Source of the DNA: Lolium rigidum
Taxonomy: Eukaryota > Streptophyta > Magnoliopsida > Poales > Poaceae
Assembly (NCBI RefSeq): GCF_022539505.1
Contig: NC_061514.1
Location: forward strand, 217,829,837 to 217,893,836
Direction: 5' to 3'
Length of the DNA stretch: 64,000 nucleotides
In this document: one piece after another, positions 32,431 through 43,220 of the stretch
Layout: every line of letters begins with the position of its first letter
How positions within the stretch are numbered: position 1 is the stretch's first letter
Program-made: the position numbers and the translations under genes
Notes under the pieces: generated by a model
What the model saw: only the letters and a program-made list of their open reading frames with translations
Told to the model about the DNA's origin: nothing
Databases searched by the model: none

Positions 32431-34880
32431 GCATCCCCAAGCTTAGTTCCTGCTCGCCCTCGAGTAGGTAAACGATAAAAAGAATAATTTCTGTAGTGAC
32501 ATGCTACTTACATAACCTTGATCATACTATTATAAAGCATATGAGATGAATGCAGTGACTCAAGGCAATGATCTATAGTTGCTAACAAATACATAACATA
32601 TAGCAAAACTTTTCATGAATAGTACTTTCAAGACAAGCATCAAAAGTCTCGCATAAGAGTTAACTCATAAAGAAATAAATTCAAAGTAAAGGCATTGAAG
32701 CAACATAGAGGAAGATTTAAGTTTCAGCAGTTGCTTTCAACTTTCAACATGCATATCTCATGGATAATTGTCAACACAAAGTAATATGATGAATGCAAAT
32801 AAGCAAGTATGTAAGAATCAATGCACAGTTGACACAAGTGTTTGCTTCTAAGATGGAAGGAAGTAGGTAAACTGACTCAACATAAAGTAAAAGAAAGGCC
32901 CTACGCAGAGGGAAGCAGGGATTAAATCATGTGCTAGAGCTTTTTATGTTTTGAAATCATATAGAGAGCATAAAAGTAAAGTTTTGAGAGGTGTTTGTTG
33001 TTGTCAACGAATGGTAGTGGGCACTCTAACTACCTTATCAACCAGACTTTCAAAGAGAGGCTCCCATGAAGGACGTTATCTCTACCAGCAAGGTAGATCA
33101 TCCCTCTTCTCTTTTGTTTACACATGTATTTTAGTTTTATTTATGGATGACACTCCCCTAACCTTTGCTTACACAAGCCATGGCTAACCGAATCCTCGGG
33201 TGCCTTCCAACAATATCATACCATGGAGGAGTGTCTATTTGCAAATTAAGTTGCTTACTGATGAATCAGGGCAAAACATGTGAAGAGAATTATTAATGAA
33301 AGTTAATTAATTGGGGCTGGGAACCCCATTTCCAGCTCTTTTTGCAAAATTATTGGATAAGCGGATGAAGCCACTAATCCATTGGTGAAAGCTGCCTAAC
33401 AAGATTGAAAGATAAAACACCACATACTTCCTCATGAGCTATAAAACATTGACACAAATAAGAGATAGTAAAGTTTTGAATTGTTTAAAGGTAGCACATG
33501 AAGTATTTACTTGGAATGGCAGAAAATACCACATAGTAGGTAGGTATGGTGGACACACATGGCATAGGTTTTGGCTCAAGGTTTTGGATGCACGAGAAGC
33601 ATTTCCTCTCAGTACAAGGCTTTGGCTAGCAAGGTAGTTTGAAGCAAACACAAGTATGAACCGATACAGACAAAACTTACATAAGAACATATTGCAAGCA
33701 TTATAAAACTCTACATTGTCTTCCTTGTTGCTCAAACACTTCTACTAGAAAATATCTAGACCTTAGAGAGACCAATCATGCAAACCAATTTCAACAAGCT
33801 CTACGGTAGTTCTCCACTAATAAGTTCAAACTACATGATGCAAGAGCTTAATCATGATCTACTTTGAGAGCTCAAAACAATTGCCAAGTATCAAATTATC
33901 CAAGACAATATGAGGCATTTTCTTGTTTCCAACCAAATAACAATAAGTGCAATAGCTTCCAACTTTTGTCATTGAACATTAAAAGTAAGAGCGAAGAACA
34001 CGAGTGTTCATATGAAAAAGCGGAGCGTGTCTCTCTCCCAAACAAGGATTGCTAGGATCCGAATTTATTCAAACATAAACAAAAATAAAAACACACGGAC
34101 GCTCCAAGTAAAGAACATAAGATGTGACCGAATAAAAATATAGTTTCAATAGAAGAAACCTGATAAGTTGATGAAGAAGGGGATGCCTTGGGCATCCCCA
34201 AGCTTAGACGCTTGAGTCTTCTTGAAATTTGCAGGGATGAACCACGGGGGCATCCCCAAGCTTAGACTTTTCACTCTTCTTGAGCATACATCATCCTCCT
34301 CTCTTGACCCTTGAAAACTTCCTTCACACCAAACTTCTCATAAACTTCATTAGAGGGGTTAGTACTCAAAAAACTTTAATCCACTTTAGTCCTGTAGTGA
34401 CACATTGCAAGAACTCAATAAAACATTAGCTACAGCTCTCCACGTCTAGAAAGCCTCACTTAAAGTTCACAAGAGACAATGCAAAAAACAGAGACAGAAT
34501 CTGTCAAAACAGAACAGCCAGAAACACGAATTTTTAAGAGGTACTTCCGTTGCTCAAATCAGAAAACTCAAAACTAATGAAAGTTGCGTACATATCTGAG
34601 GATCACTCACGTAAATTGACAGATTTTTCTGAGTTACCTATAGAGAATCATACCCAGATTCGTGACAGCGAGAAATCTGTTTCTGCGCAGTAATCCAAAT
34701 CTAGCATCACCCTTCTATTAGAGACTTCACTTGGCACAACATTGCAGTAAAATAAAGATAAGGAGAGGTTGCTACAGTAGTAACAACTTCTAAAACACAA
34801 CAAAACAGTAGAAAAATAAACACATGGGTTATCTCCCAAGAAGTGCTTTCTTTATAGCCATTAAGATGGGCTCAGCAGTT
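32431..34880 (-). other. non-coding interior of element B
   Basis: Aligns with 5222-7866 of element A in reverse. It carries polypurine-like words (GCATCCCCAAGCTTAG on the plus strand) at 32431, 34193 and 34250. No ORF with a recognisable domain. Confidence 0.7.
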
Positions 34881-36206
34881 TTAATGATGCACTCGCAAGA
34901 AATAAGAGTTGAACCAAAGGAGAGCATCAAAAAGCAAGTTCAAAACACATTTAAGTCTAACCCACTTCCTATGCATAGGAATCTTGTACACAAATAGATT
35001 CATGAAGAACAAAGTGACAAGCATAAGAAGATAAAACAAGAGTAACTTCAAAATTTTAAGCATATAGAAAGGTGTTTTGATACCATGAAAATTTCTACAA
35101 CCATATTTTCCTCTCTCATAATAATTTTCAGTAGCTTCATGAACAAACTCAACAACATAAATATCACATACAACATGCTTTCCATGATTCATAAACACAT
35201 AATTTTTATCAAGCTCAAAAATAGCAGGATTAAAACTTTCAAACCCACTTTTATCAATAATATAACAAGATGATTGATCAATCTTAAAAGATATGGGACT
35301 CATAGATAAAGTCAAGATCTCTCCAATCCCATTTTCATTAGTAGTACAATTAATGTTATCAAGTAACATAGGACCATCATCTAGAGATTTATCATAAACA
35401 TTTGCTAAGCAAAACTCTTTAGTACCATGCATTTCGACATCAGGCACAAACAAAGCATTATCATAAGATTTATCAAAGTAGCATGGATTATCATGAATAA
35501 CAGTAGCATAATTATTCTCGCAAGTTTTACTCTTAGGGAATATTTCAAGAGAATCCACATGAACATAACATTCATCCTCCTTCGGTAAGCATGGAGGACA
35601 ATCAAATAGTGTAAGAGATAAAGAGTTACTCTCATTAGAAGGTTGGCATGGGTAGCTAATCCATTCTTCCTCCTTTTGTTCATCACTCTCCTCTTCTTTT
35701 TCATCCAATGAGCTTTCAGGTTCATCAATTTCTTCTTCCACCGGTTCCTGCAAATTGTGAGTGCATTCTTGTGCATTAATGAGTCTCTCTTTATAATCAA
35801 TGATATAAGGATTATCACTGTAGCTTTCAATGCAAAAATTAAGGATAGAAGAGACATAATCTTTAAGGTCTTTACAAACAACACAGGTTTCATAATTTTT
35901 AGCAATGAAGGATTCGATCTCAGAAGCTCCCATAGACAAAATAAATTGTTCTACTTCTTCGAACGCAAAATGAATATAGCTATTCCAATTATAGTTCTTA
36001 ATTAAAACTTCCTCACTAAAGCCACATTGAAATTTAAGATGTTTAGTATCCTGTTGAGAGCAACAGTTTATATCATGGCGTTTAAGCAAGATTTTAGCAA
36101 TTGTATTCAGTTTTTCTATCACAGCACTCATAACTTTTCCCGTTCTTGATTCTCTATAGTTATTATATAATTCAATAAGCTCCAAATAGGTTGTAGGTTC
36201 TCCCAT
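34881..36206 (-). CDS. orphan membrane-tailed ORF of LTR element B (long form)
   Basis: A 441-residue protein of unknown function, uninterrupted. The N-terminal ~150 residues look globular and mostly helical, with several Cys (NCCSQQ, TCVVCKD). A strongly acidic stretch follows at about 155-190 (EEEIDEPE…EKEEESDEQKEEE), then a middle region rich in Cys/Pro and Asp. Next comes the block VEFVHEATENYYERGKYG, a long hydrophobic segment at about 382-409, a basic patch (HRKWVRLK) and a second hydrophobic stretch (420-437). The C-terminal ~85 residues are shared with the 228-residue ORF of element A; the rest is not. It is the only coding capacity of the element. It lacks zinc knuckle, DSG, YXDD and integrase motifs, so it is neither gag nor pol. 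A membrane or envelope-like role is speculation based on the tail alone. Confidence 0.7.
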   Translation of the reverse strand: MGEPTTYLELIELYNNYRESRTGKVMSAVIEKLNTIAKILLKRHDINCCSQQDTKHLKFQCGFSEEVLIKNYNWNSYIHFAFEEVEQFILSMGASEIESFIAKNYETCVVCKDLKDYVSSILNFCIESYSDNPYIIDYKERLINAQECTHNLQEPVEEEIDEPESSLDEKEEESDEQKEEEWISYPCQPSNESNSLSLTLFDCPPCLPKEDECYVHVDSLEIFPKSKTCENNYATVIHDNPCYFDKSYDNALFVPDVEMHGTKEFCLANVYDKSLDDGPMLLDNINCTTNENGIGEILTLSMSPISFKIDQSSCYIIDKSGFESFNPAIFELDKNYVFMNHGKHVVCDIYVVEFVHEATENYYERGKYGCRNFHGIKTPFYMLKILKLLLFYLLMLVTLFFMNLFVYKIPMHRKWVRLKCVLNLLFDALLWFNSYFLRVHH

Positions 36207-36420
36207 AATAGCAGTTTTTAATTTTTCGACTTTTCAAATTTTTATGGATTTTTGGTTATATGAGGAAAATAAAACAAGACAAAAATAAACTAGACAAAAG
36301 TAAACTAAGCGAAATAATACTAGGCAAAAATAAACTAAGCAAAACAAAATAAAATAAAATAAAAACAGAGAGAGAGGTAGAGTGTACTCCCCAGGTGAAC
36401 TTATGAGTAGAGCTATGCCT

Positions 36421-36437
36421 CCCCGGCAACGGCGTCA
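36421..36437 (-). promoter_or_regulatory. tRNA-Asp primer-binding site, element B
   Basis: Plus strand CCCCGGCAACGGCGTCA equals the plant tRNA-Asp 3' end sequence (CCCCGGCAACGGCGCCA) at 16 of 17 positions. It lies 11 bases inside the LTR end at 36449, the same spacing as in element A. Confidence 0.85.
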
Positions 36438-36448
36438 GAAAATAGTCT

Positions 36449-37983
36449 TGATAACCCACAAGTATAGGGGATCGCAACAATCTTCGAGGAAGTAAAACCC
36501 AAATTTATTGATTCGACACAAGGGGAGGTAAAGAATACTTATAAGCCTTAACAAGCTGAGTTGTCAATTCAGCTGCACCTGGAAAAGCACTAGCAACAGG
36601 GGTGATGTGAAAGTAGCAGTGATGTGAGAGCAATAGTAACAGTAACACATCAGCAGTAATAGTAATATGAGAGCAATGGCACCAGAAAATAGTTGATACT
36701 ACTTCCAATGTCATGTAGAACGAATATATGATGATGAGAGATGGACCGGGGTTCCCAGTTTATCTACACTAGTGGTAACTCTCCAATAACAAGTGTTGGG
36801 TGAACAAATTACAGTTGGGCAATTGATTGGATTGAAATAGCATTAAGACAGAACATCAAGATTATTAATTATGTAGGCATGTTCTCCATATATAGTCATA
36901 CGTGCTCGCAATGAGAAACTTGTACAACATCTTTTGTCCTACCAGCCGGTGGCAGCCGGGCCTCAAGGGAATCTACTGGAAATTAAGGTACTCCTTTTAA
37001 TAGAGCACCGGAGCAAAGCATTAACACTTGGTGAAAACATGTGATCCTCATACCTACGCCTTCCCCTCCGAGTTATCCCGATTGCTTGTCACTGCGGGGC
37101 CTCGCGGTTCCGGACATAGACACGTGCAAACAACTTGTAGATACAATCTAAGCAATAAGTATAGAGCTTAAATCTAAGATCATGCCACTCGGGCCCTAGT
37201 GACAAGCATTAAACACAACAAGATTGCAGCAACAATAACTTCACAAACTTTATAGATAGACTAATCATAATGTAACAATCCATCGGATCCCGACAAACAC
37301 AACACCGATTACATCAGATGAATCTCAATCATGTAAGGCAGCTCATGAGATCATTGTATTGAAGTACATGGGGGAGAGAATACCAACTAGCTACAGCTAG
37401 AACCCGTAGTCCATGGGGGAACTACTCACGGAGCATGATGGTGGCAGTGCCGTTGATAGAGATGGCTTCCGGGGGCACTTCCCCGTCCCGGCAGGGTGCC
37501 GGAACAGAGACTTCTGTCCCCCGAAACGGAGTTTCGCGATGGTGGCGACGCCCCTGGATTCTTTGTGGAGTTTCGTCAATTGGTATCGCGTTTTTAGGTC
37601 GAAAGGACTTATATAGGCGAAGAGTGGAGCCGGAAGGGCGCCAGGGCTCCCTCTCCATAGGCCGGCGGGGCCAGGGTGGAGCCCGCGTGGTCCTATCGTG
37701 TGGGGCCCCCATGGCCCATCTTCGTCTCCCCTTCGGTGTTCTGGAATCTTCCGGGAAAAATAAGGTTATGGGCGTTGATTTCATCCGATTCCGAGAATAT
37801 TGCCCGAACAGCCTTTCTGGAACCAAAAACAGCAGAAAATAGGAACTGGCACTTCGGCATCTTGTTAATAGGTTAGTTCCGGAAAACGCATAAAAACATT
37901 ATAAAATGCGAGTAAAACATGTAAGTATTGTCATAAAACAAGCATGGAACATCAGAAATTGTAGGTACGTTGGAGACGTATCA
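36449..37983 (-). repeat. 5' LTR of element B
   Basis: 1,535 bp. On the minus strand it begins TGATACGTCTCC at 37983 and ends TTGTGGGTTATCA at 36449. TATA-like sequence near 37610. It is inserted in an exon of the CACTA-3 gene. Confidence 0.9.
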
Positions 37984-38510
37984 GGGACGTTCTCTCTAAC
38001 AACGACTCCGCATTGGTTGATAAACTTTGTGTAGTGCTTTTGGGGCTCCGGCGGCCTGCCGGTTGCACTGACAACATCGATGATATATGTTTCTCCTTGC
38101 TTCATCGTCTTGGTTTTCCCACGCTTTGTCGTACTCGGTTTTTTCGACGATCCGGCCGAGGGCTAAAAAAGAAAGAGAGTCGCGCGCGTTAATACATATT
38201 TATTCAAATCAGTAAGTTTGTATCACCAGAGGCTCGATGTATATATATACCTCGCCGGAGGTGGTTGCTACTTGCAATTCGAGATTGTCGTTTGTCGACG
38301 GTTGACCTCCATCGACAATGTCCGTTCCTTTGTCATCACCTTGTTGACGACCTTCATCTTCACCGTCAAGGTTCAGATAAGAAGAGAATCCTCTTCTTCA
38401 TCTTCTTCGGTCGGCACATAAGGAATATCGCCGTTTATGATGCCCATTATATGTTCTTCAGCATCCGGATCATAGTGTTTCATAATCGGATCAGCTCTAT
38501 CGTCCGCCAT
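37984..38510 (-). pseudogene. CACTA En/Spm-type second gene (TnpA-like), disrupted
   Basis: Minus-strand gene start. Exon 1 (38510-38251) begins MADDRADPIMKHYD with a long Asp/Glu-rich stretch, and one lost base shifts the frame near 38390 after the acidic run. It ends at a GT donor (38250-38249). Exon 2 starts after an AG acceptor at 38162 and reads KQGETYIIDVVSATGRP, then QKHYTKFINQCGVVVREN, before element B interrupts it at 37984. The phrases xxxSxTGRPxxPxxxxxxFxxQCGxxVRxxxP match the plant Ptta/En/Spm transposon protein family. That product is thought to act with the transposase on element ends, which is family knowledge. The remainder of exon 2 should lie beyond the far side of elements B and CACTA-2. 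Confidence 0.75.
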
Positions 38511-39310
38511 ATGTCAGTCCTGAAAACATGTAGTAAAAACTAATTAATTAAGTAAAGAAGGGGCGGTGGCGGTGGCGAAAGGGGGGCGGCGGAAGGGGGT
38601 GGCGGTGGCGAAAGGGGGTAGCGGTGGTGAAAGGGCGGTGGCGGTGCCGAGGACAACACACATAGGGGCCTCCCTCGCCGCCCCCTCTCGATCCAAAAAA
38701 ACACCGCGCGTATACGGAGGGGGCGACGAAGGGGCGCGACGCACAAAGTTGTGCGCCGCCCCCTCCGTAGACGCGCGGTGGTTACGTTCTCCGATTAATT
38801 AAGTTAAAAATTTGTTAAGTCAAAATTAAGTTAAATTTTTATTAAGTTCAAATTTTGTTAACTTTTAATTTTATTAAGTTCTTTATTTATTTATTTTTTC
38901 TTCTAAAGTAAAAAAAGAGACATTTGGGGCCGGGCGCGCCTGTACTGGCGCGGCGCGCGCGGCGGCCCTGGCCCCTCCTCTCTCTCCCGTACTGCCACGC
39001 GGCGCGTGTGGCGGCGGCGCAGTGTGAGTGGCGGCGACGCGCGGCTATCGGGCATGGCGACGTACGGCGCGCGCGCGGCGACGACTCGGGGCGGCGCGGC
39101 GGTTGTGTCATGACCGATGCTTACGACGGCGGCGCGCGGCGAGACGACGAGAGGGCGGCGACAGCGAGGGCGAGCGCGACAACGACAAGGGCGAGCGTGG
39201 CGGCGACGACGGAGAGAAGACGATGGCGCGGGCAGGGGCTCTCGGTGGCGCGGAGAAGACAATGTGTTCGGCGGAGAAGAAGAAGTGGCGCGGCTGTTCA
39301 CGCCGCGCGA
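38511..39310. other. GC-rich upstream region of the CACTA-3 gene
   Basis: Contains a GGGGGTGGCGGTGGCGAAA minisatellite (38555-38650) and an inverted pair around 38700-38785 (CCGCGCGTATACGGAGGGGGCG and its complement). A long CG-rich stretch (38930-39310) follows, whose many open frames on both strands have no domain. Probable transposon promoter and leader. Confidence 0.45.
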
Positions 39311-39319
39311 ATGTATAGG

Positions 39320-39440
39320 GGCACCCCTTTAGTCGTGGTTGGCCAGACCAACCGCGACTAAAGGGTTTTTCGTCGGAATTATGGTTCCCGCGCGGAAAGA
39401 CCCTTTAGTCGCGGTTGGCGAGGCCAACCGCGACTAAAGT
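39320..39440. repeat. CACTA subterminal inverted motifs (TTTAGTCGCGGTTGG)
   Basis: Two hairpins: TTTAGTCGTGGTTGGCC with GGCCAACCGCGACTAAAG-like arms at 39326-39363, and again at 39402-39439. Inverted TTTAGTCNCGGTTGG motifs are characteristic of one group of grass CACTA subterminal regions. Confidence 0.8.
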
Positions 39441-39459
39441 TGTTTTTCCAAGTTCTTTT

Positions 39460-39785
39460 CATTTCAAAAATTAAAAATACAAATAATATATAAAAAAATT
39501 CAGAAAAATAAAACTAATTGATTTGAAAATATTAAAAATACAAATAATATATCAAAAAATTCAGAAAATAAACCTAATTCATTTCAAAATCTTAAAAATA
39601 CAAATAATATATCAAAAAATTCAGAAAAATAAAATAATTCTTTTCAAAATCTTAAAAATACAAATAATATATCCAAAAATTCAGAAAAATAAAGCTATTT
39701 CATTTCAAAATCTTAAAAATACAAATAATATATCAAAAAATTCATAAAAATAAAACTAATTCATTTCAAATCTTAAAAATAAAAT
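39460..39785 (+). repeat. ~60-bp AT-rich tandem repeat, five units
   Basis: Units of AAATACAAATAATATATCAA, TTCAGAAAAATAAAAC and ATTCATTTCAAAATCTTAA at 60-bp spacing. The open frame 39523-39747 is a by-product of the multiple-of-three period. Confidence 0.92.
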
Positions 39786-39787
39786 TT

Positions 39788-39975
39788 CTTCCCTCATCTG
39801 TCTTCCCGCCTCTGTCTTCCCGCCTCCTGTCTTCCCGCCTCCTGTCTTCCCGCCCCCCCGCTTCCCACCAGTTCTTCCCGGTCGCCTTTGTCTTCCCGCC
39901 CCCCTCTTCCCGCCAGTTCTTCCCGCCTCTGTCTTCCCGCCATTTGTTCCCGCCTCTGTCTTCCCGCCTCTGTCT
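39788..39975 (+). repeat. GTCTTCCCGCCTCT minisatellite
   Basis: More than ten copies of CTTCCCGCC with short variable spacers. A second cluster occurs at 40580-40705. Confidence 0.9.
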
Positions 39976-39984
39976 TTCACGGGC

Positions 39985-40232
39985 TTGCAGGAAAAAATTC
40001 CGAGGCGCAACTTCCGAAGATGCCGTAGGGCGTGTGCACCAACAACATCTTCGAGAAGCTGCGCCACGGGAGATTTTCCAACCCTTTACCCAACACTTTT
40101 AGAGGAGATGGAGTCTTTCACGAGCTTGCAGGAAAATTTTCCCGAGGCGCAACTTCCGAAGATGCCGTAGGGCATGTGCACCAACGACATCTTCGAGAAG
40201 CTGCGCCACGGAAGATTTTCAACCCTTTACTC
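39985..40232 (+). repeat. ~125-bp duplication
   Basis: GCAACTTCCGAAGATGCCGT with TTCGAGAAGCTGCGCCACGG occurs at about 40007-40076 and again at 40147-40213. The flanking CTTGCAGGAAAA words are duplicated too. Confidence 0.85.
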
Positions 40233-40424
40233 CATCAATGGGGATGAAACTCTCTCCCAACCTGCTAGGTTGGGTTGTTGGTATGCTTGTCAAGGCGTAT
40301 CGATGCTCCTTTTATAGGCACGGTGCCGCTTCTGCTTTGTCTTGTTCCTCCGACAGGGCGTCGTGCGCTACATGATTTATCTCATCGAGCAGTGCGTTCA
40401 CCCACGCGTCCTTATCCTGCCGAC

Positions 40425-40770
40425 AGCTTTAGTCGTGGTTGCACCCTCCAGCCCGGACTAGAACTTACCCAAACGTCCTTGTCCCACCGACAGTTTTCTT
40501 AGATGACACAAAAATCACCTTTAGTCCCGGTTGCACCCACCAGCCGGGACTAAAGGTTAGATGACCAGCTCTGGATTCCTCTTCTTCCCGCCATTTCTTC
40601 CCTGTCTTCCCGCCTCCCGCTTCCCGCCTCTTTCTTCCCGCCTCTTTTTTCCCGCCACTTTCTTCCCGCCTCCTGTCTTCCCGCTCCCATTTTTCCCGCC
40701 ATTTCCCACTACATATATGTAGCCCGGCTTGGCCAGCATTATCACATCTCTACAATCTCTCATCACTCTC
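40425..40770. other. CACTA-type motif and putative promoter of the 40773 gene
   Basis: Holds a TTTAGTCCCGGTTGCACCC / CCGGGACTAAAGG inverted pair (40520-40556), then a second CTTCCCGCC minisatellite. CTACATATATGTAG near 40711-40724 is TATA-like and about 50 bp upstream of the start codon. Confidence 0.6.
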
Positions 40771-40772
40771 TC

Positions 40773-41336
40773 ATGGCTTCCACCGTACCCACTCTAACCT
40801 ACCAGCAGGTGGAGGAGCTTTGCGCCTCGAACTACCCTTGCCCACCGGGTTACCGCGTCCCCGCCGGCTGGAGCCTAAGCGCCGGAGGCATGCCGATCCC
40901 TCCCGTCCCTCAGGGTACTGCGCGCCGGGCGGCCATCACGAACCACTACTACCTCGACCTCACGCCGGAGCAGCGGATGAATCCCCGCTGGCATCCCGAT
41001 AACCAGCATACTTGGGATGCCTTCTTCATCAATCGGCGTGAGAGGGCGCTCGCCAGGTATGAGGAGGACGGTCTGCCTCTTGGGAACTTCCACGAGGCCA
41101 GCCGTCGGCTATGGTGGTACGGCCGGACTCTACAGAGCGTCATGGACTACATCACGGCCGGCGATATCCCCCATCTGCGCTACCCTCAGTTCGAGCCACG
41201 AGCGCCGCCCGACGACAGCGACGACGGCAGTGACGACGACGACGACAACTTAGAAGGCGACGACTACCAGTACAACGGCGGCGACTATGAAGACTACGAG
41301 TATGCATATTATACGCCTAGGCAGGAGTATGACTAA
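40773..41336 (+). CDS. LSAGG-motif protein, transposon-associated family of unknown function
   Basis: An intact 187-residue protein. Residues ~20-50 carry the signature YPCPPGYRVPAGWSLSAGG followed by PIPPVPQG. The middle has a charged helical region with WHPDN, an aromatic/Arg motif (INRRERALARYEEDGLP) and RRLWWYGRT, then an Asp-rich C-terminus (about 148-170) and a Tyr/Asp tail. A second member of the family lies at 45402-46568 inside a Harbinger-like element and shares the signature, the HPDN motif and the RRRWW motif. The ATG context (CTCATGGC) is favourable and a TATA-like box sits upstream. Flanking sequence on the left is CACTA-type. No enzymatic motif is recognisable. The conserved core seems to be a small Trp-rich module, possibly a nucleic-acid or protein adaptor (inference only). 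Confidence 0.65.
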   Translation: MASTVPTLTYQQVEELCASNYPCPPGYRVPAGWSLSAGGMPIPPVPQGTARRAAITNHYYLDLTPEQRMNPRWHPDNQHTWDAFFINRRERALARYEEDGLPLGNFHEASRRLWWYGRTLQSVMDYITAGDIPHLRYPQFEPRAPPDDSDDGSDDDDDNLEGDDYQYNGGDYEDYEYAYYTPRQEYD

Positions 41337-42149
41337 ATCACTCCAACATTCCACGCTGTACTTCAAATTTCATGTATCATGAAGCGAATATCAAGGGTAT
41401 AAGAACAAATCACACGGCAAAGCAGGATATATGTGGGGTTGTAGGTGGGCTACCTATTTCCACCAATAACAAGCTGTAGCGCTGACGGTAGACAACCAAT
41501 GATACTCACACAAGGCGACAAATGTGGCAATGCAACTATATGTAGGAAAGGTTGCAATGTACTAGAGAGACGCTAGCAAAGCTCAACGAGACAGGCACAA
41601 GATTGCTCAACTACTGGTGCAGTAAAGTAAACTTAGGCCTTCACTTGATTCTTCTATCACTTCACTTTTCTTTTTGGAATTTTCTTTTTGTATAACACGC
41701 AGCTATGTAGCTCTTTTTGCTTCTTTTCTATTTTTTTTGTTTTTGATTTTATGACACAACTCCTTGATAACACGGCCAACAGATAATGCAAAGCACCAAA
41801 ACCCTAATGAGCAGCATGTCGAGCGGTAAAACTAGTCTCTTCTGGGGAAGTTCCTAGTCACTTATATCGAAAGGTTGTGGCTATGGTTTGGAGAAACACA
41901 CTGTATGCTATGTGGACTCGGAGCAACAAAACTGACTCTAGATGAAAGCGGAAAACACAAACCCTAACAACTACATGGAAGAAAAAGATACGCAAAAACA
42001 ACTACGAAAAGCAACTAAAACTCGAAATTAGTGCAATCTAAAGCTATGGCAAACCCTAACCCTAATATTTTTGGCTTTTTCTGGATAGGAAAACACTCAC
42101 AACTCAACTATGGGGTGGATTGTGGATGGCTTACCGAGGAAACACTGAA
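41337..42149. other. interior remnant of Gy1
   Basis: AT-rich, no coding domain. It lies downstream of the Gy1 primer site on the minus strand, so it should be the leader of that element, cut off near the 40773 gene. Confidence 0.45.
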
Positions 42150-43220
42150 ATCTGATACCAAGATGATAAGGGGTGGCCCGATCTTCTCAGTAAGCAACGG
42201 TGGTGATGATGATCACGTGATGAACACAGCGGAGAATCACGGATGATGAAGTGGTAGATAACTTGTATGACGCAACGAGATCTCTCGATTGGTACCTGTC
42301 GCCAATGCAACAACTCTCAACCCTGCAAGATATTCGCAACTCCACGCACTTGCGCACGTAGCCGCCGACCACGAAGCGGTAAGTTGCAATCTTCTAATTC
42401 CCAATGGAACAACATATCACACAAGACTTTCAGATCCACACCAAATCAAGCAATATGTTGTAGGGAATTCAATAGTTTTGTTGAGCAAACAACTAAGAAC
42501 TAGGGTTTATCTTAAACGTGGTCTAAAGCAACTTTGGGGGCGTCCTAGGCACTTATATAGGCGTCCGGGACGACCTCAGGTCGAAAAAGTACGAAAATAA
42601 CCGACCCAGAATAGATCTGGTCGAGACAGACTCGGACTCGGCCGGTCTGGGGCCGGTCGACCGGGCCTGAGACCGGGCTGGCCGGTTCAAACCGGGCCAG
42701 TGACTGGGTGCCGACCGGGCGGGGGAAGTGTCGCGTAGTAACCCTCCCGGTTGGCATCAGCAGAACGTCCGGTTGGCGTCGGGACGGGGCCGACGTACCG
42801 CCCGGTTGGACCGGGCCAGGGACCGGGCGCGCCGGCGTGGCGGCCGTTCTGATCGGGTGCTGGACCGGCCAGGACTTTGGCTTCTCCTCTCGCGCATGCC
42901 TCCCGCTCCTCCCTCGCGCGTCCATGGGGTATCTTCATGTCCAGCTCCATGTCCAGCTTCACGTCCAGCTGCTCCTTTCCTCCTCGTGCGATGCTTGTCA
43001 CCTCTTCATACATGATTATACATAAGTAATAGGACTTAGGCAGTATAAAGTTCTCATCAATCAAAGTATGGTTTAGGAACAAGTTCACCTGTTGTTTAAG
43101 TAGCTTCACACGAGCCCTTGTAATAGGTCCAATCCGAACTTCATTGGACTTGAGCTTCACAGCACTTCATCTTCATTTGGTAATGACAGAGATAGTAGTG
43201 TGTTAGGGATGTCCTCATCA
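42150..43220 (-). mobile_element. Gypsy-like LTR with adjacent primer site (Gy1, minus strand)
   Basis: On the minus strand the LTR runs from TGATGAGGACATCCC (43220) to CCCCTTATCA (42164), followed after two bases by TTGGTATCAGA, a partial tRNA-Met primer site (42151-42161). CTTATATAGG near 42553 is the likely TATA box (reverse). Between TATA and the LTR start lies a GC-rich array of CCGGTC/GACCGGG words (42630-42860). The first ~200 bp of the LTR (43010-43160) encode a GPITRARVKLL-type segment that resembles the C-terminal tail of Gypsy polyproteins. The right junction falls in an Athila-like ORF. The exact LTR start is inferred from its resemblance to Gy2. Confidence 0.6.

Larger units (their letters stand above)
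31305..37983 (-). mobile_element. non-autonomous LTR retrotransposon, element B (minus strand)
   Basis: Same family as element A in reverse: LTRs at 36449-37983 and 31305-32430 (the latter truncated by CACTA-2), a tRNA-Asp primer site, a polypurine word before the second LTR, and a 4.0-kb interior whose only long ORF encodes 441 residues. No gag or pol. The two LTRs are similar but less identical than those of element A, and the LTR 3' halves of A and B have diverged, so they are different subfamilies. The right flank (GGGAC, 37984-37988) is the predicted target duplication. Its partner should lie beyond the missing LTR end. Confidence 0.88.

Noticed and set aside
38903..39361. Several 100-145-residue frames on both strands
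   Set aside because: CG-rich sequence with few stops in any phase; no domain or codon pattern.
39523..39747. 74-residue Ile/Lys-rich frame
   Set aside because: Direct translation of a 60-bp AT-rich tandem repeat.
39326..40556. Hairpins of TTTAGTCNCGGTTGG as microRNA genes
   Set aside because: These inverted motifs are typical CACTA subterminal repeats; nothing supports a dedicated small-RNA gene.
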